From: Lineus longissimus
Lineage: Eukaryota > Nemertea > Pilidiophora > Heteronemertea > Lineidae
NCBI RefSeq assembly: GCF_910592395.1
Contig: NC_088316.1
Location: forward strand, 7,814,001-7,878,000
DNA: 64,000 nt
Reading direction: 5' to 3'
Each line of letters begins with the position of its first letter. Positions within the stretch are counted from its first letter, which is position 1. Positions 10,231 to 20,675 of this stretch are shown here, piece by piece. A program made the translations under genes and the position numbers. The notes under the pieces were generated by a model. It was not told where the DNA came from, searched no databases, and worked only from the letters and a program-made list of their open reading frames with translations.

Positions 10231-11190
10231 TTATATTCATAGGAGATTAAACGACATCATCGGTACAAAAGGTACCAACGCCTACTTTGGTAATCTTTCC
10301 ATCTTGGCAGTTGGTGACCTCTACCAGTTGAAGCCAGTCAAGCAAATCGCTATCTCACAAATCTCAACTGATCCATATTATCGGATGAGTCCAGTACATC
10401 TCTGGCGAGACCTCTTCAAAATGGTCCAACTTAAACAGATCATGCGTCAAAAAGATGACAAGGACTTTGCCATGTTACTAAACAGAATAAGAACTGCTGA
10501 TCAAACAAAAGATGATGTTAACACATTGAAATTATGTAGTGCAGACAAACAGTCAGACACATATCCAACTCAAGCATTACATGTCTTCGCATGGAACGAA
10601 AAGGTTGATGCACACAATAATCAAATGTTGGCAGCTTTAGAACATCCTACAAAGCAAATCAAAGCTTTATGCACTGGTAAATATTCGTCCTCTGCTACTC
10701 TGGACACAAATATATTTGCTGGTCTGAGACATTCTTTACTATTGGCTCAGGGAGCAAGAGTAATGTTCACAAGAAACATTGCTATCCCTGATGGACTCGT
10801 GAATGGCGTACGAGGCACAGTCGAGGGATTTGTTCATGACAACACCAATGTTTGCACACACATTCTTGTTAGATTCGACGATGCAAAAGTAGGCCAAAAA
10901 CGTCTAACAAAGATGAAAGGACAAACACATTCTGTACCAATACTCCATGAAAGTACTCAAGTACCCATTAAGAATTCATCTAATCATCTTACCAGGAAAC
11001 AGTTCCCATTGACACTTTCATTTGCGTCAACAATCCACAGAGTTCAGGGGATATCACTACCAGAAATGTCATATCATTCGAGGCCACTTTCAGTGGTGGC
11101 CAGGCATATGTTGCCTTGAGTCGTTGCACATCCTTGGCAGGAATTCACCTGCTTGACTTTGATGACAAAAAAATTAAGGCCAGTAAAAAT
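10231..11190 (+). pseudogene. Helentron helicase, 3' part
   Basis: Continuation of the helicase after the Harbinger insertion; removing 3661-10230 and one TTA restores the frame exactly. Visible motifs are 'GDLYQLKPV' (motif III region), a mid-domain 'ARVMFTRN' segment, 'STIHRVQG' (motif V region) and 'AYVALSRC' (motif VI). A frameshift near 11070-11080 separates motif V from motif VI, so the last part is read in the frame of the following endonuclease. Decay matches that of the 5' part. Confidence 0.85.
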
Positions 11191-12195
11191 GTCCAGCTAG
11201 AAATGACAAGACTGGCTAAAGAGATGCCCTGGGAACCCAACAAATGCTCCTTCTCCAACAATCAACACGATTTGCTGATATCACATCTAAATATCCAGTC
11301 ATTACCAGCCCATGCCGCTGACTTACAGCATGATCACGTCCTCCTCTCGTCTAGCATCATTTGCCTATCAGAAACCTGGCTGAAGCCAAACCACAACACG
11401 AACGATTTCAGCCTTGATGGTTTTCAACTATTCACTAGGAACAAAGGCGAAGGTCATACTTGCAAAGGCTCCACATGTCAACAATGCAATAACAAAGGCG
11501 GTGTTGCCATTTATGCCAAGAATTCACTTCATGCGTCTCAACTTACTCAACTTGCATCACCTCAGCTGGAATCAATCGCTGTGTCGGTGAACTTTCCTGA
11601 AATTGGTCCGGCCGTTGTCATTTCCGTTTATAGGCATTCTTCAGTTGACATAGAAGTGCTTCAGTCAACACTTCAACAAATGCTTCTTCAAGTTTCTGAA
11701 GAAACAACTGTTTTCATCCTTGGTGACTTCAACAGCAACTACTTGGCAACTCCCACACCTCTTTTATTACCTTCAAATCAATTCCGTCAACTCATCTGTG
11801 TCCCGACGCACATAGCTGGATTCACTTTAGACCATATATATGTTCAGAACACTACTCCAATTAGTAGAGCAGCAGAACTACCAGTATAATACTCTGACCA
11901 CTCAGCAGTATACTATGCAGTAAACCTGGAACATTCCCCTTCGCCAGAATGTTCCAACAACACCATGCCTGCCACCAAGACGAATACCAGTCGACCAGAC
12001 TACAAACACAATTTCTCTATGCATCGGAAATCATCACCAACAGAGGCTGCATCGAACCCAACATGCAGTACCGCATCACAATATACCACACCAGTAAACA
12101 AGAAAAAGTGTTTCTCAGTTCCAAAGTGTTCAAACTCGAAACACTTCTCAACAAACACATCGCTCACCTCCACAGAAAAACAGTCGATGCCCTAG
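11191..12195 (+). pseudogene. Helentron AP-endonuclease-like domain
   Basis: Follows the helicase in the same polyprotein frame. The order of motifs is that of exonuclease III/APE-type endonucleases: 'HLNIQSL' (about 11284), 'LSETWL' (about 11370), a Cys-rich insert 'CKGSTCQQC', 'GGVAIY', 'VYRHSS', 'GDFNSN' (about 11722) and 'LDHIYV'. The terminal 'SDHSAVYY' motif lies just after an in-frame TAA at 11887-11889, so the stop removes the catalytic Asp-His pair. The frame then stays open to 12195 through a Ser/Thr-rich linker. In Helentrons this nuclease domain sits C-terminal to the helicase, as here. Confidence 0.85.
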
Positions 12196-12289
12196 ATAAG
12201 CACAGTCTCAGGATCTTCTTATCACAAGTATAGAACAAGCTTCAATAACTGTTATCCAATTTTTACCGATTACTGACACTGATAAGGAA

Positions 12290-12845
12290 TTGGTGACATC
12301 AGAATTTGGACTCCCTAAATCAGCAGAGGCATCTTCTCATCCAAGGAAAACGAACACAAGTTTCAACAGCTTCTTCCAACTATACGGACCACACCGTTCG
12401 AACAAACTCATAGACCTTATAAAGCCCGATGGCAACTGCTTTTTCCATTGTCTAAGCAAAGAATTGTTTGATACTCAAGACTTTCATTGGGCAGTACGCC
12501 ACAAACTCTGCAAATTCATGCAACAACATTACAACACCTTTATTGAATGGTACCACGGTGGGCGTTCACATTTCTTCACTCATATTACTGAAATGCAAAA
12601 ACAGAGAACATGGGCAACTGAACTGGAAATGATTGCAGCTGCCACTTTCTTTGACACTTGCCTCCTTGAATACACAAACTTGTATCCAGTGGGCAGTCCA
12701 TGGCATTGGATTAGAATCAAACCAGTTAAGTTCACCAGCAGGATCCCGCATTCAATGTAATGAAACTTCATGGTTTTTTCTATATATTCATCATACAGCC
12801 GAAAATCATTTCGATCGAATTATTCCAAACAACACATCAAACTAA
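12290..12845 (+). pseudogene. Helentron OTU-type cysteine protease domain
   Basis: The segment 'KPDGNCFFHCLS' carries the Asp and catalytic Cys of OTU-family proteases; 'ATELEMIAAATFF' matches the conserved helix that follows. The catalytic His would be in 'NHFDRI' at about 12808, which is in a different frame from the Cys block, so a frameshift lies near 12740. OTU domains of this kind are known in Helitron/Helentron proteins, where their role in transposition is unclear. Whether it was continuous with the endonuclease cannot be told because of stops between 12195 and 12290. Confidence 0.8.
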
Positions 12846-13701
12846 CAGCTCTTCAAGATTGTAAGTCAAACATCAATTGTTCTTCTTACTAACAAACCAA
12901 TACTCAGAAAATTATGTTCAACAATGTACTGGTACAGAGCATAAGAACTAAGGTGTGATTCCATACATGTATCTGTACTAATCAGCGGCGGTCTCTCGCT
13001 ATAGAAATAGACTACCCAAAATTATAATAAAAGCCACTCCAATCATCACCTTTCTTCTTTACTATTCTATTCCATTCCATAACACCACCATTAACCTGAT
13101 CTCACCAAAGTGCAGATATACTAGCGTTTGCCAGCAAACGCGGTACCTCTAGTTTCAATTGCATTTGTATTCAACTGTGGTGTTCATCATCCATGTAGGC
13201 CTCACTATGCAGTTTGTCATTTGGAATTGATAGAATTTTTTTCTCCAGTTGGTTGAGCGACTTGCTCGCACTGGTCATGCTAGAACTGTATTCGACGAAT
13301 TTGTCTGTTTCATGTACATACGTTTTACTTTTTGTGGACCTAGTTAGGTTTAATAATTTAATATCTTTTGTTAATTTTTGATACTCGGCGTATAGCAGGA
13401 GTTTTAATACGCTTGGGGGGGGGGGTGATGTATTGTACCTCTGAGATGGCCCCCATTTTCCTGGCAGCATGGTGCTGCTGCCTGCCCGTAGTTTCTGTAA
13501 CTGAGACAGAGAATATAAGACAACACATGGTTGACTGTAATATCTTCTCCAATTCTCATGTTTTCCTACATCGTGTTATGAGGCCTGGGGCAGTGTCACC
13601 CCTGGAAAGGCACAATGGTTTGATTGTTATTGTTGTCATTGCACCATATCACATCACCATCAAATTCAACACCCTCAAATGCTGAAGTTTTTCATTATTA
13701 A
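12846..13701. other. Non-coding stretch
   Basis: Mixed sequence after the OTU remnant. ORFs of about 100 codons at 13171-13470 (minus) and 13368-13685 (plus) overlap each other and show no domain; a poly-G tract at 13415-13425 lies inside both. I see no supported exon. Confidence 0.35.
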
Positions 13702-14174
13702 CCGTTTGAGTGCCAATTAGAAACCAATCCGTTGAGTGCCAAAACCGTTGTTCGACCTTTTTTACCTGTTACTTGAAGATAATGTAAGATGGAGACACTA
13801 CGCACTATCCTACGACCAGCAGAGGATCTATGCACCTGTTTGTGACGTCATCATGTGTAGAGATTGAGCATGGCTGAGCCCGGGAAGGGACGGCTTGGTG
13901 CTGATAAAGCTGCCGACATGCAAAGCTACTGCATAAAGTGCAAAATAACCAAGTTCTGTCAAGGGGAATGTTTCACCATCTACCACTCAGTAAAAAGGTA
14001 CCATTGATGTTTGAAATGAAAGAGTGAATAAAGAGCTACAAAATAAGGTATAATACATAGGTTTTATTACTTTATTTAGCATTTGAACATGGCTTAGAAA
14101 AAAACCCTGAAAAACCCTTGCAAACCTGGTACAGGGGCGGTATATAGGTTTATGCAAAGCTGGCGCTGAAAGGG
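13702..14174. mobile_element. Short piggyBac-like remnant
   Basis: Left terminus 'ccgtttgagtgcc' follows TTAA (13698-13701); right terminus, on the opposite strand, 'ccctttcagcgcc' ends at 14174 and is followed by TTTA, an imperfect TTAA. The termini resemble those of the other TTAA-flanked elements in this window (25958-27765 and 45059-45265). Inside is a short ORF with a piggyBac-like Cys/His tail. Confidence 0.5.
13870..14007 (+). pseudogene. piggyBac C-terminal zinc-ribbon fragment
   Basis: A 45-codon ORF with 'YCIKCK' and 'GECFTIYHS'. The Cys-x2-Cys pair and the final 'CF..YH' match the Cys-rich tail of piggyBac transposases, but the middle Cys pairs are missing, so it is a shortened remnant. 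No catalytic domain is present. It lies within the TTAA-type element, which supports the assignment. Confidence 0.45.
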
Positions 14175-14874
14175 TTTATCTCAACTTCACCACAGCACAT
14201 TCTCTATTAAACACCTCTACCATCACACATACCATTACAACACATCCATTATAAAATTATCCACCAAAACCTTCCTGCTTATCAAAAGTAGCAAAATTTG
14301 TGATGGCCTTGCCATCAGCATTGCTCTGGGGGGTGAAAGGGGTACTATTTCAGAAGGATTTCTTGCAACTTGTCAGAAGGGTTGCTTTTTGGTTAGAGTA
14401 TTAACTTTTTTTCAGTATAAAAATGTATGAATAATGAAAATGAGCTGAAATAAATGTGTTAAAAAAGCTAACTTCAAACAAGAAATCCTTGAGAAAGGGG
14501 TCGAAATTCAGATGGCAATCCCTTTGAAAGGGGGGAACTTTAGAAAGTAGGTCTGAGGGCTCTGGCCCCCCTTAAATTTGCTGAGTGAAGGGGGGGAGGG
14601 GCCTGCACTAGACCAATTAGCTGTCAGTTACCCAGTCACTTTCCTCACTATAGTACAGTTCGTAGTTTCCATCACTATCTTAAACAGAAAATGGACGAAT
14701 TCAAAATTTGGGGAGCACACAAAAGCTGAAATAACGAACAAGTTGAACAAAACAGGAAAAAATTCAAAAACCTTCAGAAAGTGGTTTACTAACCATGCGA
14801 ATAGAACAGGAGAAGAAAAAACTCATTGAAGAAATAATAACATGTCGGTGATTCCTTTAATTTCTATTTTTCAG
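14175..14874. other. Intronic stretch before a host exon
   Basis: No gene recognised. A polypyrimidine tract and acceptor 'atttttcag' at 14863-14874 precede the WD40-like exon. An 83-codon plus-strand ORF at 14578-14829 has no recognisable domain. Confidence 0.4.
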
Positions 14875-15003
14875 GAGACTATATAGTTGGTGCTACCAAA
14901 GTTGGGACTATTGAGATTTGGAATCATCTGACAGGTGCATGTGTTGCAAACTTCCTCGCCAACTTTTACAACATTGTAGATTTGAAGTTGATTCCTCTCC
15001 AAG
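14875..15003 (+). CDS. WD40-like host gene, exon A (129 bp, phase 1-1)
   Basis: The acceptor 'tttttcag' precedes a 129-bp open exon ending at donor 'ag|gtacaag'. In the open frame it encodes 'GATKVGTIEIWNHLTG', a typical WD-repeat blade (Gly-x-Ile-x-Ile-Trp in place of WD). The exon enters and leaves in phase 1, and the next exon at 30076 needs exactly one base from it. Codon use is unlike the surrounding repeats and the frame is uninterrupted. An upstream exon ending in phase 1 must exist but I did not find it; it may lie before this window. I cannot assign an orthologue. Confidence 0.75.
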
Positions 15004-15747
15004 GTACAAGCATTTCTTGTTGACTCTCTCAATGTCTTCATTACAGATTGCATCAAAAGATGTTGAGAACTTTTTTTGGTTGGATTTATTTATTCATCTG
15101 TTTTTAAATTTGTACATTGTACAATAATAGATTCGTTAGTTTACAATGTTGTGTGGCTGTTACAAAAGAGTAGTGACTACATATGATAAATAAAACTATA
15201 ACCCTTTAAGGCTCAGTGGGTAAAAAGTATGTAGTCAGATCTCCTCAGGATTTTTGGTGAATTTTAAGAAAATGACATGCCTCACTTTTTTTGATAAAGA
15301 GATATGAAAAAATGAAATTCATGTTGTATAAGTTGTCTTTATTTTGATCAACATAATCATGGCTATCAGGTCAAATCATAATATTGTGGGAAAATTCTCA
15401 TATAATTAAAACTATCCCCTTAAAACCTAGACAACCGCGAAAAATACGAAAATTGTCGAATTAACCATGGTTATCCAGCTAGATATTTTAATGGTACAGA
15501 TAAAAACATTACAAAGCCTGACAAAAATACTTATTCTACAGTTATATAATGAATAACAATGACATTATCATTGATTGACTGTATCATAACGTTGGAATGA
15601 AAAATCCTCAAGCCGGCCTTCCCAAGCCCCTAATCGAACAAGCTGCATGGAAGCAGACAACAGAACCAATTAGCAAATACCCTTCCCTAAAAAATACGAA
15701 CTACTGAGACAGAAACCACCATAGATCCCCTTAGATCCCCTCGCTTT
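15004..15747. other. Intron A, unannotated part
   Basis: AT-rich, with no ORF of substance. A 62-bp stretch near 15620-15740 ends in a duplicated 'atccccttagatcccc' before the old repeat starts. Confidence 0.4.
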
Positions 15748-16496
15748 TAGCTCACCTCTGGGGAGCTTATATGATACCATGGCGTCCGTCGTCTGTCGCC
15801 GTCTGTTAGCGGAGCATGTTTCGTCACCGCTAGGGCTAGATGGCTAAAACTTGGTGTGATGGTAGCTTTGGGCAATATGCCCAGACTTCTTTTTCTTTTT
15901 CGCAATATGACCTTCTTTCTGGCCTCCAGGCTGCCATCTTGGAAATTGTTTTTAGCCTTTTTAATGCTTATGGTTGTACGTAGAGTGACGAAAATTTATG
16001 GTGGATGCATCTGATAAGGTTAAATGACATATCACACGGGTTTTTGATTTGACTTACTTTTCAAGGTCACAGGGGTCAAAGTTCACTAAATCACCGCTAG
16101 GTGGCACGTTTCGTTTCTATTTGAGCTAGAAGATTCTAAACTTGTGAGGACATGTATCTAGGGACCCTCTATCCAACCCCAAAAGTTTGTCCCGCTCAGA
16201 CTTCAAATATGGCCGCCAGGCGGCCATCTTGAAAATTAAACAAAGTCGGTTTGCAACCAAATTTCATGTGATTGTATATCTATGTTGTCTCTACAACATC
16301 GTTGATTTTCAGTCAAATCCATCTACCAATATGGCCGCCAGGCGGCCATCTTAAAAATTAAACTGAGTCCTATTTCCCCCGAAACTTATGATCAGATTGC
16401 AACCAAACTTCATGTGATAATGTATCTATGTACTGTTATCAGTATATCTAATTTTCAGTCAAATCCCATGACAAATATGGCCACCAGGGCCCAGTT
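15748..16496 (+). repeat. Old interspersed repeat, 5' part (continues at 20676)
   Basis: Starts with 'ttagctcacctctggggagc' and a 'gtccgtcgtc' stretch like the (TCG)n family described at 16722, but diverges after that. It contains repeated 'atatggccgccaggcggcca' blocks (about 16208, 16330 and 16477). The last block breaks at about 16496 where Harbinger-2 is inserted; the expected continuation 'cgccatcttgaaaat' resumes at about 20676. It is therefore an older relative of the (TCG)n repeat family. Confidence 0.65.
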
Positions 16497-16721
16497 CCTG
16501 AAATGGCGCTAGGCCAGCGCTAAGCCTTAGCGTGTCGCTATGTCCTATCTGGCGCCACGCTACGACTAGCGTGGCGCCAGATGGGTTCCAAAGCCTAGCG
16601 CTGGTGCTATCTTGTGACAAATCAGCGCTAAAGTTATCAGCCCAAGGACCCTCCTCTAAGTTCTGCTAGTGAGCGCTAACTTCTACAGAGATTTCCAAAA
16701 TGGCTGCCAACCAGGTCCTTT

Positions 16722-16774
16722 TTAGCTCACCTCTTAGCAGAGGTGAGCTTATCCCATACCGTGGCGTCCGTCGT

Positions 16775-16818
<44 letters not shown>

Positions 16819-17871
16819 CGTCGTCGTCCGTCGTCCGTTAGCAGGGCACGTTTCGTAACTGTTAGAGCTATTGAGTTGAAACTTGGTACACATGTACCCT
16901 TATGTAATGACACCTGGGAGACCAAGTTTCGGTCCGATTCGTTTCATGGTTTGGCCACCAGGGGGCCAAACGTTAAAAGTGAAAATATGCAATATCTCCC
17001 TTAATAGTAGTCGGGAAATTTTGAAAAAAATATGGTAGGTACTTCTGGCAAAGGTGCATCATATATCCTCCGGGTTTTTGATTTGACCTCCTTTTCAAGG
17101 TCACAGAGGTCAAATGGTGTAAATTGGCCGTTAGGATGTAACGATGGCACGTTTCTAAACTGCAATGACTATTGATACCAAATTTGGTACACATTTACCC
17201 CTTAGTCAGGTGATCTTAGGGACCGAAGTTTGGTCCAATATGATTCACCACTTGACCACCAGGGGGCAAAATCCAAAAACCTTAAAAATGTGATTATTCC
17301 TTAACTTCTTGCCCGATTGCCACCAATTTGATATCATGGGTACATCTAACCACCATACAGTATATGTCACACAGGTTTTTAATTTGACCTTCTTGTCAAG
17401 GTCACAGAGGTCAAATGGCGTAAATTCGCCGTCAGGCCGTAACTATGGCACATTTCTTAACTGCAATGACTATTGATCACAAATTAAGTACACATGTACC
17501 CCTTGGTCAGGTGATCTCAGGTACCCAAGTTTGGTGCGATCTGATTTGCCGTTTGGCCTCCAGGGAGAGGGCCAAATCCTAAATTCTTCAAAATGCCGTT
17601 ATTCCTAGTAATGACTTGCCCGATTGGCACCAATTTTATATCATAGGTACATCTAATTCTAACAACCATTCAATGTGTCACCCGGGTCTTCTTTGATTTG
17701 ACCTACTTTTCAAGGTCACAGAGGTCGAATGTACTGTAAATTGGCCATTTTGGGGAAATTGTTATTGCTTGGACCTACATCAAACCTAACACTACATGAC
17801 ACAATACCATGCTCTTTATCCATCTTTCCTCCACATGAGGTGAGCACAATGGCCCTGGCCATTTCATTGGA
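16722..17871 (+). repeat. (TCG)n-containing interspersed repeat, copy 1
   Basis: About 1.15 kb starting 'tagctcacctcttagcagag', whose first 26 bases form a hairpin (agctcacctc / gaggtgagct). A (TCG)n block follows at about 16765-16840. Several internal segments each hold 'ggtcaaggtcacagaggtca'-type words and 'ttggccaccagggggccaa'. It ends 'atggccctggccatttcatt', which contains the palindrome ATGGCC-CT-GGCCAT. Two other copies (28525-29662 plus, 50180-51307 minus) are nearly identical by eye. No coding capacity; the poly-Asp, poly-Ser and poly-Arg ORFs are translations of the (TCG)n block. Confidence 0.9.
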
Positions 17872-17910
17872 AATTTATTCCAACAAATTCATCCAATTCG
17901 CAGATTTAGG

Positions 17911-18150
17911 AGGTTTGAGTCCCCTCTGGATTATTACAATGATATTCAACTATTTGAAAGGTTCAGATTCAGGTCTGATAGCATTTTATATATAACAGAT
18001 TTAATCCGGGAACAACTTGAAAGGGACACTCAGAGAAATTCTAGCCTCTCCCCTGAGACTCAAGTCTTAATGGCCATTCGCTATTTTCCCTATGATGGAC
18101 CAGAGGATGGGCGCCTGGCAAGAGACCACTTGGCCAATACCTTCTTCTAG
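17911..18150 (+). pseudogene. Harbinger (HARBI1-like) transposase, internally deleted
   Basis: An open frame encodes 'LDYYNDIQLFERFRFRSD', then 'LSPETQVLMAIRYF', both typical of the N-terminal region of HARBI1-like DDE transposases. It runs directly into 'DGRLARDHLANTFF' and a stop at 18148-18150, which resembles the usual C-terminal end of the family. The catalytic DDE core is thus missing, as in internal-deletion derivatives. The (TCG)n repeat is inserted just upstream and may have removed the start. It is convergent with the Myb/SANT gene, whose stop codon is at 18248. Confidence 0.7.
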
Positions 18151-18247
18151 ACTGCAAGAGACAATAAGGAAACATGTAGACAGTGTTTACAATCATAACC
18201 TGTTTAATTCCTCCTAACTTGCTAATAAAACACATAGTACATTGTCC

Positions 18248-20486
18248 TCATTGCTCATTGGTCCGCGTACAAATTGACTCGAGAAGCTTGTCAATTTCAC
18301 TTTGTGGCCGGCATGTCACACCTGTCTCAATAGACTGCTGCAATATTTGAATTTCAAGTAACAGCTTCTTCTTCTGGAGGGCCTCCAACTCCTCACTGGC
18401 GAGTTTTCTCACTTTGGCCGCTGCCATCTCATCCTTCAGTCTCTGCCCTTTCATCCTTTCATTCTCCAGGGTCGTCTGCAGGACATCAAATTGTAAAGAA
18501 AGAACATCAGCATAGCTCCTCTTCTTTGGAGTGGCGGTCTCATTGTCTGAAAGAAGGGTTTAAATCCTGCAAATACCTGATCAAAATAAGTGAGGAGACT
18601 ATCTCAACATAGTTTAGTTTACACTAAAGGCTGCAAGGTGGGCCCTTATGGTTTTAACTTCAAAAACTAAGTTACTATGGATCCAAAAACCTAGTTCCTA
18701 TATAGAGCAAAAACTAAGATTCTTGAATTAATGAATAAATGGCTTAGGCCCTATTAGCCCGCAGACTTCATTGCATTGCAAATGAGTCCGTGGAGGGGGG
18801 GGGGTACGTGTAACTTACTTTCTTTCGTGACAGTCTCTTTCTTTGATGCACTTCTTGCTTGACCTAAAAAACAATGTTTATGCACATATATACTTGATGT
18901 CTAGTATTGATGAATTGGCCACTCATGTACTGGGTAAATGAAATGGCGCTAAAATCTAGGCCACTTTAGGCTTCTTGGTTCAAATTACTTTTGAGATGGT
19001 CCCTTATGACATTTATAACTTGTAGTAAGATAAAAACCGATTGCTTACCTATGATTTCATCCAGTGGTCTAATATTAGCGTGAAAGAGGGACAGAGATCC
19101 TTGCCCATAGTCACTGTCAATGGTGTCAACTGGAAAGAAAAGTTTACATAAAATAGTCATGATGATGGCAGCTAGATGGTAGAAGGTAGGCCTAAAGACT
19201 TATAAACATACACATGTATTTTGAAAGCAAATAACTGTGATAGATCTGTGATGGATTACATTAAAGTATTTATGTTTTAACTCGAAATACATGTAGTTAT
19301 TATTATTTATTATCCCCTTGGCTAAAAGTCATTAGTTTCTCACAGGCACAGCATGCAGCCTTACCTTTGGCTTTGCCACATGAACTTGGAAACAGTTCAA
19401 GGTTGTATTCTGGTTTTTCAAGGGCCAATTTAGATGTTATACCAGTACTAGTACTTGGTTTAGGGGAATGGGCCACCTCTCTTCTGTCTGGAAAAATAAT
19501 AATGTAATTAGCATTGGGAGATTAACATTGAGATGGCCCCTCGCAATGGATCGGTTACTTGAGTCTGTTCAAGTAAAGTTTATTCTTCAACGACAGTAAC
19601 AACGCAAAAACGCAAAAAAAACCCCTATTTCTGTGATATTGCTGTGATTAAAGTGCTTATTTCAGAATAATCTGAAGAAGACACCCATAATCAAGGATAC
19701 ATTTAGGTTTTTGAAATAACCAAGATTCGAATAAGGTAGCACGCTTGGGGTTTCTTTGATGTTGTGAGCATGCAGCACTGTTTTAAAACTAGCTGCTTCT
19801 TATGATTATTTGCAAAATGTGTGCGAGCCAGGCGCACATATAAAACATGGAATCTGGCTCGCTGTGCCAGTTCTGAATATAATGCAGACGATCATTTGAC
19901 ATGTTGTTTCCCTAGGCCTAGGCCTACTATAACTATGATATGCTAGCCTTAATTCAACATGCAAACAAAATTAAAAGTAGAAATTGTCTGTAGGCCTAGC
20001 CAATTGATTGTTGTGGCTGCTTAGAAATGGAATCAGAGAAGATATGACAAACTTACCCTGGTTTTTTGCTGGGGGTGCTGGCATGGCACTTTCAGTGCCT
20101 CCAGTTATTCCTTGAAAACTAGGATCATCTTTAAAAGCCTCTGCTATTCGCTCTTTAATTGGGTCGATCTTTAATGCAGGGCCCCCTCCAGTGCCTCCTG
20201 CATGCTTCTTTCTCTCATAATTATAGGTCTTCGCCTGAGAAACCATCTTGTTCCACTTCTCTCTTACTTTCTCCCAGCTTCTCTGGGCCACTCCAAGAGA
20301 GCTGATGACATTTGCTATGGCTTCCCATCGTGAAACCTTAATCTCATGGGTGATGAGTGGCCCAAACTTGGCCCTGAGGCTTGAAAGTTCTTCCACTGCG
20401 TATTGGGTCAGTGTGACCATCTCGGCTTGACTAAAATTTGGCAATCTAACTTTTTTGGTATCATTTTTTGCCTCCATGGCTGCCAT
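18248..20486 (-). CDS. Intact five-exon Myb/SANT-like DNA-binding protein of Harbinger-2
   Basis: Exons on the minus strand: 20486-20057, 19487-19365, 19129-19049, 18863-18819, 18546-18248. All four introns have GT/AG borders and are in phase 1; the joined frame is 978 bp (325 codons plus stop) with no interruption. Residues 12 to about 95 form a Myb/SANT-like domain with the conserved spacing seen in 'FSQAEMVTLTQYAVEEL', 'RWEAIANVI' and 'WEKVREKWNKM', followed by a basic segment, a Ser/Pro-rich linker and a C-terminal coiled coil (Glu/Lys/Leu-rich, about residues 225-300). In Harbinger elements such a protein binds the DNA ends and carries the transposase to the nucleus; animal relatives include NAIF1 and MSANTD proteins. 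It is likely functional as a protein even though the neighbouring transposase is deleted. Confidence 0.85.
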
Positions 20487-20675
20487 CTTGAATTTACAAA
20501 GATGGGGACCCTACCTCCTGTCACATGATCAAAATCCCTAGCAACCAGCGCCAAGTCCTGGTAAGCCCAGCCCTACCTAACGCTGGGCCTAACGCTGATG
20601 CTGGAACCATTATCTAGCACCACGCCAGCTATCACTGGCTAGCGTGGTGCTAGGGGTAGCGCCACGCTAAGTCTA

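Larger units (their letters stand above)
2811..12845 (+). mobile_element. Decayed Helentron (rolling-circle element), split by Harbinger-1
   Basis: In order on the plus strand the element holds a PIF1-type Helitron helicase, an AP-endonuclease-like domain and an OTU cysteine-protease-like domain. Helicase plus endonuclease is the arrangement known for Helentrons, and OTU domains also occur in this group. The replication-initiator (Rep) domain expected upstream is not present: the reading frame runs directly into the 155-bp array at about 2811. The helicase is interrupted at 3661-10230 by a DNA transposon. Several frameshifts and stops make it inactive. True termini were not found; the limits given are the first and last recognisable coding sequence. 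Confidence 0.8.
16497..20675. mobile_element. Harbinger-type transposon (Harbinger-2) with Myb/SANT gene
   Basis: Both ends are rich in 'ggcgctag', 'tagcgtgg' and 'agcgct' words in inverted orientation (16508-16640 and 20546-20680). Between them are a truncated Harbinger transposase on the plus strand and a divergent, complete Myb/SANT-like gene on the minus strand; the pairing of these two genes is the hallmark of PIF/Harbinger. The host repeat is interrupted at 16496 and resumes at 20676. I could not define a clean 3-bp target duplication. The (TCG)n repeat (16722-17871) is nested inside. Confidence 0.7.

Noticed and set aside
13171-13685. Two opposite ORFs of about 100 codons
   Set aside because: They overlap each other, span a poly-G tract, and neither has a recognisable motif or splice context.
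16666-16893. ORF with a long poly-Asp run (and poly-Ser or poly-Arg versions near 28430 and 51040-51430)
   Set aside because: These are translations of the (TCG)n microsatellite in the interspersed repeat; the same sequence is open in several frames and on both strands, and the repeat shows no coding signal.
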